Assembly (NCBI RefSeq): GCF_013375035.1
Contig: NZ_CP056032.1
Location: 5,392,001-5,456,000 of the forward strand
DNA length: 64,000 nucleotides
Source: Spirosoma sp. KUDC1026
GTDB taxonomy: Bacteria > Bacteroidota > Bacteroidia > Cytophagales > Spirosomataceae
Direction: 5' to 3'
Under the pieces are notes generated by a model. That model saw nothing but the letters and a program-made list of their open reading frames with translations. It was not told where the DNA came from and made no database searches. Both the position numbers and the translations under genes were made by a program. Each line of letters begins with the position of its first letter. Position 1 is the stretch's first letter. Shown here piece by piece: positions 1-8,061 of the stretch.

Positions 1-1
1 C

Positions 2-751
2 TCTCTGAACTACGCCCTAAAGCACAAAGCCAGCTTTATCTTCCTATCGACAAGCCGCGTTTACCCGATCAAAACCATCGAAACGCTGAACTTCGATGAG
101 GCCGATACGCGGTTCGTCCTGACCGATGATCAACCCGTTCCGGGGGTTTCGTCAAAAGGTATTGCCGAGAATTTCCCGCTCGACGGAGCCCGGTCGCTGT
201 ATGGTACCACCAAACTGGCGTCAGAACTGCTGATTCAGGAGTACAATGAGTTCTACGGTTTGAAAACGGTCATAAACCGTTGTGGTGTTATTACCGGGCC
301 CTGGCAGATGGGTAAAGTCGATCAGGGCGTCATGGTACTCTGGATTGCCAAGCACTATTTCGAGCAGAAGCTGGCCTACATCGGCTACGGTGGTACGGGA
401 AAACAAACCCGCGACATGTTGCACATCGCCGATCTATACCGTCTGATCGACTGGGAATTGCACAACCTGGATAAGGTGAACGGCGAGGTTCTGAACGCGG
501 GTGGCGGCACAGAAAGTAGTGCGTCGCTTCAGGAGCTGACCAAAGTTTGCCAGGAAGTAACGGGCAAGACAATCCCCATTACCGAGGTCACCGAAAACCG
601 GGCGGCTGACATTCGGCTGTACATCACCGATAATACCAAAGTCACGAAAATGACCGGCTGGAAACCCGAACTGGGCATCCGCGAAATCGTAACTGATATT
701 CACGAGTGGCTAAACGAGAACCGGGCCGCTCTGGAACCGATACTGAAGTAA
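2..751 (+). CDS. NAD-dependent nucleotide-sugar epimerase/dehydratase, 5'-truncated
   Basis: The frame is open from the first full codon of the window, so the amino-terminal part with the Rossmann glycine motif lies upstream. Visible are the SDR segment FLSTSRVYP, the catalytic YxxxK as YGTTK (about 65 residues in), the NRCGVITGPWQMG segment, and the QTRDMLHIADL and NAGGG motifs shared by extended SDRs such as CDP-paratose 2-epimerase and dTDP-glucose dehydratases. The family acts in the cytoplasm on nucleotide-activated sugars for surface polysaccharide. The closest pattern match I can make by eye is to CDP-paratose/CDP-tyvelose epimerases; the exact substrate is not established. It ends in TAA TAG and is followed by a hairpin terminator. 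Confidence 0.8.
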   Translation, partial: SLNYALKHKASFIFLSTSRVYPIKTIETLNFDEADTRFVLTDDQPVPGVSSKGIAENFPLDGARSLYGTTKLASELLIQEYNEFYGLKTVINRCGVITGPWQMGKVDQGVMVLWIAKHYFEQKLAYIGYGGTGKQTRDMLHIADLYRLIDWELHNLDKVNGEVLNAGGGTESSASLQELTKVCQEVTGKTIPITEVTENRAADIRLYITDNTKVTKMTGWKPELGIREIVTDIHEWLNENRAALEPILK

Positions 752-832
752 TAGTCAAATAGATTCCATTTCCTTAGCTCTACGGTTGCCTGGAATCTCC
801 ATCTTAGCCAAGATGTTATTAAATAATTTTAA

Positions 833-875
833 AAAAGCGTCCTTGCCGGGTATAAAAACAGGTAAGGACGCTTTT
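833..875 (+). terminator. Rho-independent terminator after the epimerase
   Basis: Arms 833-847 and 861-875 are complementary over 15 bases with one G:T pair, around a 13-base loop. The second arm ends in TTTT followed by CTTTG. It separates the epimerase from the next gene. Confidence 0.8.
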
Positions 876-905
876 CTTTGTAGAATACATTGACCTCCTT
901 TCTAT

Positions 906-2420
906 ATGAACCAGTCTGATCACTCAACGTCCGACGCTCAGCCAGAAAAACTGGGGAGTGCCGGCACCACCCGCCGTCAGTTTCTCCAGTCCGGAGCGCT
1001 GGCAGCCGCGGGCTTTCTTATTGTCCCCCGCCACGTACTGGGTGGTAAAGGATTTATCGCGCCAAGTGATAAGCTGAACATTGCTGGCGTTGGCTTCGGC
1101 GGTAAAGGATTTAGCGACACGAATAATTCGTTCAACAACGGCGCGAACAACATTGTGGCACTTTGCGATGTTGACTGGGGTCTGAACCGGGTAAAAGAAA
1201 ACTTCACCAAGCATCCCAACGCAAAGCGGTACAAAGATTTCCGCGAGATGCTGGATAAAGAAGGTAAAACAATCGATGCCGTTACGGTATCGACAGCCGA
1301 CCATACTCACGCGGTCGTAGCCATGGCCGCTATGCAACGCGGTAAGCACGTTTACGTGCAGAAACCACTGACCCATAACATCCACGAAGCCCGGATGCTG
1401 ACCGAAGCAGCCCGCAAGTATAAAGTGGTGACGCAGATGGGGAACCAGGGTTCGTCGAACCCACAGCAGAAGCAGATGGTCGACTGGTTCGATAAGGGTC
1501 TGCTCGGTACGGTTAACACGGTTCATCTATGGACTAACCGGCCCGTTTGGCCTCAGGGTATTCCGGTTCCACAGCCAGCCGGGGAAACACCCGTTGACCT
1601 GGATTGGGATCTGTGGCTCGGACCCGCGCAGAAAGTGGGTTACACGCCCGCTTACCATCCGTTCAAATGGCGCGGCTGGTGGAACTTCGGTGCCGGAGCA
1701 CTGGGCGACATCGGTTGTCACGTCATGGACGTACCGTTCCGGGTGCTGGGCCTTGGTTATCCAACCGAAGTAGAAACCAGCGTTGGCGCCGTATTCCTGA
1801 AAGACTGGACGCCTGAATACATTCCCGAAGGTTGCCCACCATCGTCACGTGTTGAGCTGAAGTTTCCAGCCACGGCGAAAAATAAATCAGCGGTAACGAT
1901 GACCTGGTCGGATGGTGGTATTCGTCCGTTCCGTCCTGACATGCTGCCAGAAGGTGAACCTTTCCCGGAAGGTGGCGAAAACGGTGTATTCATCATCGGC
2001 GACAAAGGCATGATTGCCTGCGGCATGTACGGTGATGATCCAATCTTCTACTCGAAGTCGGGTCAGAAAATCGTTGGTGATCCAAAACCTAAAAGTGGCC
2101 CGAACGGTGTCGCGCTTCCCGAAAACGGTCACCAGGTGTACTGGACCGAAGCCTGCAAAGCTGGCTTTAACAGCAAAGAACACAAGGCGCTGACCTCGTC
2201 GTTTGATTTCGCGGGTCCGCTGACGGAGTCAGTTCTGATGGGGAACCTGGCTATCCGCAGCTACATGCTGCGTTCGCCGAAAGCCGACGGTAAAGGCTTT
2301 ACGTATCCAGGCCGGAAACGCATGACCTGGGATGGTAAGAACATGAAGATCACCAACTTCGACGAGGCAAACCAGTTCGTTTCCCGCAAGTACCGCGACG
2401 GCTGGTCGTTGAACGCCTAA
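906..2420 (+). CDS. Tat-exported Gfo/Idh/MocA family oxidoreductase
   Basis: 504 residues. Residues 20-50 carry a twin-arginine signal (TTRRQFLQSG followed by a hydrophobic Ala/Leu stretch), so the protein is probably folded with cofactor and exported to the periplasm. A Rossmann-type domain follows (IAGVGFGGKG), then the family motif at residues 152-154, which reads QKP where cytoplasmic members usually have EKP. The carboxy-terminal half is the enlarged Bacteroidota type with WWNFGAGALGDIGCHVMD. The family oxidises or epimerises sugars and polyols with NAD(P); the substrate cannot be read from sequence. It stands alone between two terminators. GH109-like activity is an alternative. Confidence 0.88.
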   Translation: MNQSDHSTSDAQPEKLGSAGTTRRQFLQSGALAAAGFLIVPRHVLGGKGFIAPSDKLNIAGVGFGGKGFSDTNNSFNNGANNIVALCDVDWGLNRVKENFTKHPNAKRYKDFREMLDKEGKTIDAVTVSTADHTHAVVAMAAMQRGKHVYVQKPLTHNIHEARMLTEAARKYKVVTQMGNQGSSNPQQKQMVDWFDKGLLGTVNTVHLWTNRPVWPQGIPVPQPAGETPVDLDWDLWLGPAQKVGYTPAYHPFKWRGWWNFGAGALGDIGCHVMDVPFRVLGLGYPTEVETSVGAVFLKDWTPEYIPEGCPPSSRVELKFPATAKNKSAVTMTWSDGGIRPFRPDMLPEGEPFPEGGENGVFIIGDKGMIACGMYGDDPIFYSKSGQKIVGDPKPKSGPNGVALPENGHQVYWTEACKAGFNSKEHKALTSSFDFAGPLTESVLMGNLAIRSYMLRSPKADGKGFTYPGRKRMTWDGKNMKITNFDEANQFVSRKYRDGWSLNA

Positions 2421-2437
2421 GTAATACGTGTAGTTAT

Positions 2438-2475
2438 AAAAAATGCCTGCTCCCTTAAGGGAGCAGGCATTTTTT
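2438..2475. terminator. Bidirectional terminator, perfect palindrome
   Basis: Arms 2438-2456 and 2457-2475 are perfectly complementary over 19 bases, A6 on one side and T6 on the other. It lies between convergent genes and can serve both. Confidence 0.9.
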
Positions 2476-2491
2476 ATGTAAGTCCTTGCGA

Positions 2492-2896
2492 TCAAGCGCG
2501 ACGCATAAAGAGAGACTGCGCTATTGTCCGAAGCCGGTTGTTGGCTACGTAGCCCCAGATCAGCAGCATATACATCGAGAAATCCTGGTAAGAAACAGGA
2601 AGTGCTACGCTGTTTATGTAATAGTGCGTAGCCGTGAAATCAAGCGAGGGTGTAAAGCCAATCAGGTTTTCGTAGCCAAGCACCAGCGTAAGTCCAAGCG
2701 CGTAAAACAGGTACTGCGGTTTGCGAAACAACCAGAGTAAACCCGCCAGAAACGTAGCGCCAAACCCGAGGTAATGCTGCCAGCTAAGTATCAGATCGGT
2801 CGTAGTAGCCAGGTAAACAGAATATCCCTGCACCAGGGTCAGTACGAATAAAATAAGGCCGTAGCCATAAAATTCTTTTAATTGAGTACGCTGCAT
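2492..2896 (-). CDS. Hypothetical four-helix membrane protein
   Basis: 134 residues from the ATG at 2896; a TTG two codons upstream is a less likely start. The hydrophobic profile suggests four membrane segments: GLILFVLTLVQGYSVYLATT, the stretch around YLGFGATFLAGLLWLF, YLFYALGLTLVLGY, and one near YMLLIWGYVANN. The short amino terminus is polar. No conserved catalytic motif is visible and I do not recognise the family. It is transcribed toward the oxidoreductase and shares its terminator; the AraC gene lies upstream on the same strand about 110 bases away. A weak TAnnTTTA at 2934-2941 could be its promoter. Confidence 0.65.
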   Translation of the reverse strand: MQRTQLKEFYGYGLILFVLTLVQGYSVYLATTTDLILSWQHYLGFGATFLAGLLWLFRKPQYLFYALGLTLVLGYENLIGFTPSLDFTATHYYINSVALPVSYQDFSMYMLLIWGYVANNRLRTIAQSLFMRRA

Positions 2897-3005
2897 ACAC
2901 AAATCAGTTACGGAAAGAAGATAAACCAGTTATTAAAAATAAAGCTGAAAATTGTAACTATACGGATTAAGTAGAATATTTTCTGCCTATTTCTGTTATT
3001 CGGTA

Positions 3006-3851
3006 TCAGATCAGCGCCTTCCGATACGCACTTGGCGTCTGTCCGGTTACCTCCCGGAACGTCTTGTTAAAGTGCGACAAGTTATTGAACCCAACCGCAA
3101 ATCCGATATCAGATATGGGCCGGGCGGATTGCAGTAAATGGCGGGCCTGATTCACCCGGTATTCATTGACAAAATCCGTGAAGGTCAGGCGCGTCATCCG
3201 CTTGAAATAACGACAGAACGCCGGTACACTTAGATTAACCAGGTCGGCCACTACGCGCACGTCAACTGGACTCTCGAAATGCTGTTCAACGTAGTGGCAT
3301 ACCCGGTTGATACGCTCCTGCTCTTTAGGGTTGATGGCAAACTGAATTCCATCCGTGTGAAGCCATTCACCGTCTGCCGCACAGGCAAGCACCTGCAAAA
3401 CACGTAACAACGTCAGCAGCCGGTCGAAGGGACTTTGCTCGATCATATCGACCAGCAGGGGGGCTACCTGTTGCCGCGTTTGCGTACCAAATGTTAATCC
3501 TCGGTGCGCCTGTTCGAAAAGTCGCCGGACAGCACTCAGCTCGGGCCGTTGCAAAAACGTTTCCCCCAGAAAGTCATCACGAAGCTGAACGACGATTTCT
3601 TCGTAACCCTCTACACAACCGTGACTAAAATCAAGATGCGGTACGTTAGGGCCAATAAATATCAACTCTCCGGCTTCGTACCGGGATCGGTGCGTTCCCA
3701 CCTGACGAGGCCCCGTTCCACCGGGAATGTACACAATTTCGTACTCCGGATGATAATGCCAGTGCACCCAGCAGGCATTCGGTTCGGTATGGTGAGCGAA
3801 CCGGAAAGAACTGCCCGTTTCGGGTTCAAGTTTTTCGAATTGAAGTTTCAT
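3006..3851 (-). CDS. AraC family transcriptional regulator with amino-terminal cupin
   Basis: 281 residues. The first 100 or so form a cupin-like effector domain (CWVHWHYHPEYEIVYIPGG, then GELIFIGPNVPHLD). The last 100 form the paired helix-turn-helix of AraC proteins: VRVVADLVNLSVPAFCRYFKR, and in the second motif the signature segment ISDIGFAVGFNNLSHFNKTFR ahead of TGQTPSAYRK. Such proteins bind a small ligand, often a sugar, and regulate adjacent catabolic genes. It is divergent from msrA; whether it controls msrA or the membrane protein downstream is unknown. Start is the ATG at 3851. Confidence 0.88.
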   Translation of the reverse strand: MKLQFEKLEPETGSSFRFAHHTEPNACWVHWHYHPEYEIVYIPGGTGPRQVGTHRSRYEAGELIFIGPNVPHLDFSHGCVEGYEEIVVQLRDDFLGETFLQRPELSAVRRLFEQAHRGLTFGTQTRQQVAPLLVDMIEQSPFDRLLTLLRVLQVLACAADGEWLHTDGIQFAINPKEQERINRVCHYVEQHFESPVDVRVVADLVNLSVPAFCRYFKRMTRLTFTDFVNEYRVNQARHLLQSARPISDIGFAVGFNNLSHFNKTFREVTGQTPSAYRKALI

Positions 3852-3939
3852 AAAGCTTAGCTACTCAGCGAAGGAATCGGGAAACCAGGAGCCCATTCTA
3901 AACGTTAATATATCATACGAGTTGTAAACAACAGATCAG

Positions 3940-4599
3940 ATGAAACGAATCCATATGTATGTGCTTAGCCTACTTTTATTGGTCGGTTGTGTACAAGGTC
4001 AATCGCAGGATACGGCGCCCGCTAAACTGCCAGCACTAAAACCCGGTGAGGCCGTAGCCACGTTTGCGGGCGGTTGCTTCTGGGCGATGGAAGAAGGCAT
4101 GAACCAGTTGAAAGGAGTTCGTGAAGTCGTTTCAGGCTATGCGGGCGGTATCACTAAAGACCCAACTTACGAAGAAGTTGGTACGGACCGCACTGGTCAC
4201 GCCGAATCGGTTCAGATCTATTACGATCCTAAAGTGATCAGCTATCCCCAGCTACTGGACGCTTTCTTTGCTGGCCACGATCCAACGACGCTGAACCGCC
4301 AGGGTCCGGACGTAGGTCGTGATTATCGCTCGGTGGCCTTCTACCGCACTCCTGCCGAGAAAGCAGCCATTCAGGATGCGATCAAACGTACGAACGAGTC
4401 GAAGCACTACAAAAAGCCGGTCGTTACGGAAGTCACTCCGATTTCGGTCTTTTACCCCGCCGAAAATTATCATCAGAACTATTTCGCGCTTCACCCCGAT
4501 CAGCCCTACATTCAGCACGTTTCGTTGCCAAAAGTAGAAAAGCTACGTAAAGCCATGGCGGGGCATTTAAAAAATAATAACGCATTGACCATGAATTAA
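3940..4599 (+). CDS. msrA: Peptide-methionine (S)-S-oxide reductase MsrA, secreted lipoprotein type
   Basis: 219 residues. The amino terminus is a lipoprotein signal with a lipobox at LLLVGC, so the enzyme is probably anchored in the envelope. The catalytic GCFW occurs in FAGGCFWAMEEGM, followed by VVSGYAGG, HAESVQIYYDP, FFAGHDPTTLNRQGPDVGRDYRS and the YHQNYF segment, all diagnostic for MsrA. It reduces methionine-S-sulfoxide in oxidised proteins with electrons from thioredoxin-like partners. No extra carboxy-terminal recycling cysteines are present, so recycling probably relies on the first mechanistic steps or on a partner. A terminator follows. Confidence 0.95.
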   Translation: MKRIHMYVLSLLLLVGCVQGQSQDTAPAKLPALKPGEAVATFAGGCFWAMEEGMNQLKGVREVVSGYAGGITKDPTYEEVGTDRTGHAESVQIYYDPKVISYPQLLDAFFAGHDPTTLNRQGPDVGRDYRSVAFYRTPAEKAAIQDAIKRTNESKHYKKPVVTEVTPISVFYPAENYHQNYFALHPDQPYIQHVSLPKVEKLRKAMAGHLKNNNALTMN

Positions 4600-4655
4600 G
4601 ACTGTGTTGCCTATAGCTGGTCAATACAGCATTAATTGCCGTCAATAGATAATTC

Positions 4656-4682
4656 AATAGCCAGCAACTGCTGGCTATTTTT
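4656..4682 (+). terminator. Rho-independent terminator after msrA, directly before the next ATG
   Basis: Arms 4656-4666 and 4669-4679 pair over 11 bases around two unpaired bases, followed by TTTGTG. The next gene starts at 4688, so the hairpin occupies the place of its leader. Confidence 0.8.
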
Positions 4683-4687
4683 GTGTT

Positions 4688-5920
4688 ATGAATACCGCAA
4701 ATCCTACGCAGCCACGTCCTTTCTTTCGGCTCGGTCGATCGAGCTGGAATCGCTTTGTCCAGAACTTTACTACTTTCTTTCTGAATCCCCGGGCGCTGGC
4801 TATCGGTTTAGTCTTTGCCTCCGATAATATTCTGTTTGGGAGCTGGGGAGCTCATATTCCCTACGTCAAAGAGAAACTACATCTGTCTGACGCAGCGCTG
4901 GGACTTATTTTGTTCGCCCAACCAGTTGGTCTGTTGATTATGAATCCCTTAACGGGCTGGATTATCGCCAAACTGGGTGAAGCGCGGGCCTGTTTCTGGT
5001 CGGCCATTGTACTGGTACTGGCCATCAGTATTCCGGTCAATGCGCCGAATACGATCGTCCTGGCTTTTGGGCTGTTTCTGCTGGGCTTGGCCGCTGCACT
5101 CATCAACGTAGCTATGAATACGGCGGCTACCAATCTGGAACGCGCCGAGGGGATTGTGATCATGTCGTCCTGCCACGGCATGTGGAGTCTGGGTGGGCTG
5201 CTAGGTGCTGGCGTAGCGGGGGCTGTTATTGCCCTGCATGTTCCACCTGCGATTCACATCATAGCCGTATCAATCCTCATTTTGATTTTGACGATCGCGG
5301 TACAGCCTATCCTGACGAAGATTCCGTCCAGCAGCCGAACTGAGTCGGGAGAGAAAGCTGGCTCATCATTCATCAAACCGAATCTGGATCTGATGCTGAT
5401 GATCCTGATTGGTCTGGCGTTGGCGATGGGCGAAGGAGCTGCTTTTGACTGGAGCGCCGTATATCTGCACGAAACGCTGGGAGCCAGCAAGCAGATTGCT
5501 GCGCTGGGGTTTGCCAGCTTCTCGCTGATGATGACCTCCTTCCGGTTTCTGGGCGATGCTATTATCCCCAAGATTGGCGCTCGTCGCTGGCTCCAGATTG
5601 GCGGTATCCTCGGCGCCGTTGGTTTATCTATTGCCATTTTCCTGCCCTATCCGCCTACTGCGCTGCTTGGCTTTGCCTTGCTGGGCATTGGCTGCTCACT
5701 GGGTGCTCCCATTCTCTACGGGGCATCGATGCGGGTGCCGGGTATTCCGCCTGCCGCCGGACTCGCTACGTTCGCTACGTTCAGCTTCATTGGCTTTCTG
5801 GCGGGGCCACCTGCTATTGGCTTCGTTGCCGAAGGCTTTGGTTTGTATTACGGTCTGGGTATGGTAGCGGTTATGCTGCTTATTTCGGCCGGTCTCTCCC
5901 GATCAGTCAAGCAGTTTTAG
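4688..5920 (+). CDS. MFS transporter, YbjJ-like
   Basis: 410 residues with about twelve hydrophobic segments starting near residue 40 (ALAIGLVFASDNILFGSWG). The segment SWGAHIPYVKEKLHLSDAALG and the SSCHGMWSLGGLLGAG segment resemble the YbjJ group of the major facilitator superfamily; these are proton-coupled permeases of uncertain substrate. The amino terminus carries a 35-residue polar extension. The gene begins only nine bases after a strong terminator stem, so either it has its own promoter inside or it is translated from a start further in; no TAnnTTTG is visible just upstream. It ends in TAG and is followed by a GC-rich hairpin. Confidence 0.85.
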   Translation: MNTANPTQPRPFFRLGRSSWNRFVQNFTTFFLNPRALAIGLVFASDNILFGSWGAHIPYVKEKLHLSDAALGLILFAQPVGLLIMNPLTGWIIAKLGEARACFWSAIVLVLAISIPVNAPNTIVLAFGLFLLGLAAALINVAMNTAATNLERAEGIVIMSSCHGMWSLGGLLGAGVAGAVIALHVPPAIHIIAVSILILILTIAVQPILTKIPSSSRTESGEKAGSSFIKPNLDLMLMILIGLALAMGEGAAFDWSAVYLHETLGASKQIAALGFASFSLMMTSFRFLGDAIIPKIGARRWLQIGGILGAVGLSIAIFLPYPPTALLGFALLGIGCSLGAPILYGASMRVPGIPPAAGLATFATFSFIGFLAGPPAIGFVAEGFGLYYGLGMVAVMLLISAGLSRSVKQF

Positions 5921-5942
5921 AATATATCCAGGTTTTTAGACA

Positions 5943-5977
5943 AACTACCCCGGCGATTGAACATCGCCGGGGTAGTT
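5943..5977 (+). terminator. Hairpin terminator after the MFS gene
   Basis: Arms 5943-5957 and 5963-5977 are perfectly complementary over 15 bases (core ACCCCGGCGAT), loop of five. The T-rich run (CTGTTTTTAATT) comes about 12 bases later. Confidence 0.7.
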
Positions 5978-6035
5978 CGCTTTAATCTGTTTTTAATTCA
6001 ACTATACAACGGCTTTCGGAAGCCGCTCAGGCGCA

Positions 6036-6043
6036 TATTTTTG
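6036..6043 (+). promoter_or_regulatory. Bacteroidota -7 element TATTTTTG of a decayed gene
   Basis: Exact TAnnTTTG match 33 bases ahead of the former start of the pseudogene at 6076. No good TTTG -33 element is visible. Retention suggests that decay is recent. Confidence 0.5.
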
Positions 6044-6075
6044 TGGCTTCTACTACCACCTGTTCTCCTTCTTCT

Positions 6076-6618
6076 ATAAGAAATCAATACGTTCTTCTTT
6101 CCGCCTTACTACGCTGTTGTTGTACTGCTAGTTTTGGTCAGATTGGCGCCAAGATACCCGTTTCTGACTGGAAAGCGGTTTCTGCATCGCAGCACTAGAA
6201 AGGTCGCTGGTTCGTTGGTCTGGGACCGACTTTACTGGGTGGAACGGCCAAAGCTGGACACTTTGTGGCAAACCGAACCTGGATCGGTATTCAGGGAGAG
6301 ATCCATTCCCTACTTTCAGACCGTCAGGAAATAGGGACGTTTGCCCGCTATTGTTTATGGAACGGAGGCTTTGTCTCCGATTTTACTGAGGTAGGCGTCT
6401 TATACGGACGCTTCCAGGCCTGGGATTGGGATTTTGATGGCGACCGCCCTGAGCCGGAGATATATAGACAAGCGAAAGTAAGTGCGACCTTCGACTTAGA
6501 ATACCCCCTCAGCCGACGTGTGTCATTAGAAGGTGTCGCTAAAGCAGGGCGATTGGTTTGTTACAACTGGACTCAACCCAGTTTCCAACTCTCTCTGAAC
6601 GTATCGTTGGGGAAGTAA
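6076..6618 (+). pseudogene. Decayed outer membrane beta-barrel-like protein
   Basis: One reading frame gives a signal-peptide-like start (ATA codon at 6076, then RNQYVLLSALL and a Cys-rich stretch ending TASFGQIGAKIPV), but the initiator is ATA rather than ATG and a TAG stops the frame at 6196-6198. After the TAG the same frame continues for 139 residues with alternating aromatic, beta-strand-like segments (KGRWFVGLGPTLLGG, RTWIGIQGEIHSLL, and an aromatic carboxy terminus NWTQPSFQLSLNVSLGK) typical of Bacteroidota outer membrane proteins. Length would be about 180 residues. A GTG at 6265 could begin a 117-residue remnant. I cannot name a family. The promoter-like element upstream supports a formerly active gene. 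Confidence 0.6.
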
Positions 6619-6637
6619 GCCGTTTGTTGTCTGGCTA

Positions 6638-7504
6638 TTAATTGCTCAGAAGAAAGTGCTCGCGGTGATACTGAAGATACTGAGCTGATACCTTATGGTT
6701 GGATCGTTGAAACAGCTGCCCGTCGAGCCCAATTAAGTTAAGATCATCAGCAATGCCGAAGCCGCCAAAATCAAACATAACATGGTGGTTAGGACATAGA
6801 CATAATAAGTTCGTCAGTGTGTCGGGGCCGTTGTGTGGACGGCCAAGCGGCTGGATATGCGCGGCTTCAGCGTATAAACCTGCGCTTGTCATAACCTGCG
6901 TACGGCATACCTGGCATTGGTAATCATAAATTTCTTTGACCAGAATAGCCAGCTCAGTATTTCGAACGATTCGTTGAACAGTGGTTTCAACTCGCTTTGT
7001 CATGCCGTAAGCGGATTGCTCTTCATTGACCTGATTGGTTGCGTTAACTGTTACCAACTTCACTAACCGAAAGCGCCATACAAAAAAGCCGGATCGGCCC
7101 CGCTCCCGCCAGTATGAATCGACTCGGTATAGTCCGTCGTACCGATAACCTTCAATTGGTGAATGAGGTGAGCGATGATGGTAACCCCGAATAACGCGCA
7201 CCGGTAGTCCTCGCTGGCAGTTAATTGCCAATGCCAAATTCTGCCGCGCCAGTTGCTGATCGGCCACCTGTAGCCCCGTTTCTATACTACGTCCACCGTG
7301 GCCAGTATAAATAATCTCGTCGCCCAGGTCTTCATCATCTTCGTATCCACCCGACAGCACTATTGAGTCAGCGCCTTCCGTCTGCGACCCGCTAATACCA
7401 GCCTGACGAGGCCGATGTACACCGTATTGAGAAAGCATAATCCGATTATCGAACTCACTCCCTTCCGGTATGCCGGGAATATCACCGAAGATGCGGGTGG
7501 GCAT
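6638..7504 (-). CDS. SRA/YDG-HNH modification-dependent restriction endonuclease
   Basis: 288 residues. Residues 1-150 are a clear SRA (YDG) domain: FGDIPGIPEGSEF, GVHRPRQAGISG, SIVLSGGYEDDEDLGD, IIYTGHGG, LPVRVIRG and the hallmark GYRYDGLYRV. SRA domains flip out and read methylated or hydroxymethylated cytosine. Residues about 190-270 are an HNH nuclease (CQVC, AAHIQPLGRPHNG, LCLCPNHHVMFD) with a zinc-binding CxxC. SRA-HNH fusions cut DNA carrying modified cytosine (type IV-like restriction), a role in phage and plasmid defence. Upstream on the same strand, 48 bases away, is a coiled-coil membrane protein that may be cotranscribed. No methyltransferase is adjacent, as expected for a modification-dependent enzyme. 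Confidence 0.9.
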   Translation of the reverse strand: MPTRIFGDIPGIPEGSEFDNRIMLSQYGVHRPRQAGISGSQTEGADSIVLSGGYEDDEDLGDEIIYTGHGGRSIETGLQVADQQLARQNLALAINCQRGLPVRVIRGYHHRSPHSPIEGYRYDGLYRVDSYWRERGRSGFFVWRFRLVKLVTVNATNQVNEEQSAYGMTKRVETTVQRIVRNTELAILVKEIYDYQCQVCRTQVMTSAGLYAEAAHIQPLGRPHNGPDTLTNLLCLCPNHHVMFDFGGFGIADDLNLIGLDGQLFQRSNHKVSAQYLQYHREHFLLSN

Positions 7505-7552
7505 TGTTTGCTAACAGAAAGATGACCTAGACAGCTACCCAGGTGCGTATTA

Positions 7553-7930
7553 TCAAAGCAATTTGATCACAGTAATAATCAACGAGGCAAAGCCAAATAG
7601 CAGCACAATGAGCCATTTGAGTTGCTCTTTCAAACCACGTTCAATTACAGTTTCAATTCGGGCAGTCTCAGACTTAATCAACGATTCGAGCCTCGCTGCT
7701 TCTGCTCCTACTCTGTTTTCCAGACGCGACGTCTCTGCTTTTAATGTCTGTTCTAAACGGGAATCTTCCCGTTCCAGCTTTCGAAAATCATCTTTTGACG
7801 CGACTGCATCTTTCTGCGCTGAAACTTTTTCCTGTGCTTTTTCATCAATGAATTGTAGCACAGTACCAGCTTCTTCTTCACCGAGTTTGCTCTTGAAAAT
7901 TTCGTACGTTTTCAATTCTAAGGCAGTCAT
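7553..7930 (-). CDS. Coiled-coil protein with carboxy-terminal membrane anchor
   Basis: 125 residues from the ATG at 7930. Residues 1-35 are a helical domain (ALELKTYEIFKSKLGEEEAG). Residues 40-100 are a long heptad-like helix with repeated RLE/ARLES/ETARIET units, predicted to form a coiled coil. The last 20 (WLIVLLFGFASLIITVIKLL) are one membrane segment, giving a tail-anchored topology. It resembles the CCDC90/DUF1640-like proteins found in many bacteria, function unknown. An upstream ATG at 8002 would lie before the likely promoter at 7952-7959, so I prefer 7930. It precedes the SRA-HNH nuclease on the same strand. Confidence 0.75.
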   Translation of the reverse strand: MTALELKTYEIFKSKLGEEEAGTVLQFIDEKAQEKVSAQKDAVASKDDFRKLEREDSRLEQTLKAETSRLENRVGAEAARLESLIKSETARIETVIERGLKEQLKWLIVLLFGFASLIITVIKLL

Positions 7931-7951
7931 AGTCAAACGGTGGTGTTTTTG

Positions 7952-7959
7952 TAAATATA
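7952..7959 (-). promoter_or_regulatory. Likely -7 element TATATTTA of the coiled-coil gene
   Basis: TAnnTTTA, one base off consensus, 21 bases before the ATG at 7930. It decides the start: the longer version would begin upstream of it. Confidence 0.4.
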
Positions 7960-7994
7960 CCGTTTTCTTTAATAACCCTGAGTTCAAACAGTTT

Positions 7995-8051
7995 GATTTC
8001 AAAAGCAGAAGGCACCAAGAATTGCTCCTGATGCCTTCTGCTTTTGAAATC
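7995..8051 (-). terminator. Long perfect inverted repeat after the isomerase gene
   Basis: Arms 7995-8014 and 8032-8051 are complementary over 20 of 20 bases around a 17-base loop. It lies 10 bases beyond the isomerase stop and separates that operon from the coiled-coil gene. Confidence 0.75.
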
Positions 8052-8061
8052 GATTATTAGT

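Noticed and set aside
6134..6334. 66-codon ORF overlapping the decayed outer membrane gene
   Set aside because: Different frame, no signal or strand pattern; the frame ending at 6618 has the barrel features.
7563..8060. 165-codon plus-strand ORF opposite the coiled-coil gene
   Set aside because: Antisense of a repetitive heptad region; crosses the promoter and the long inverted repeat.
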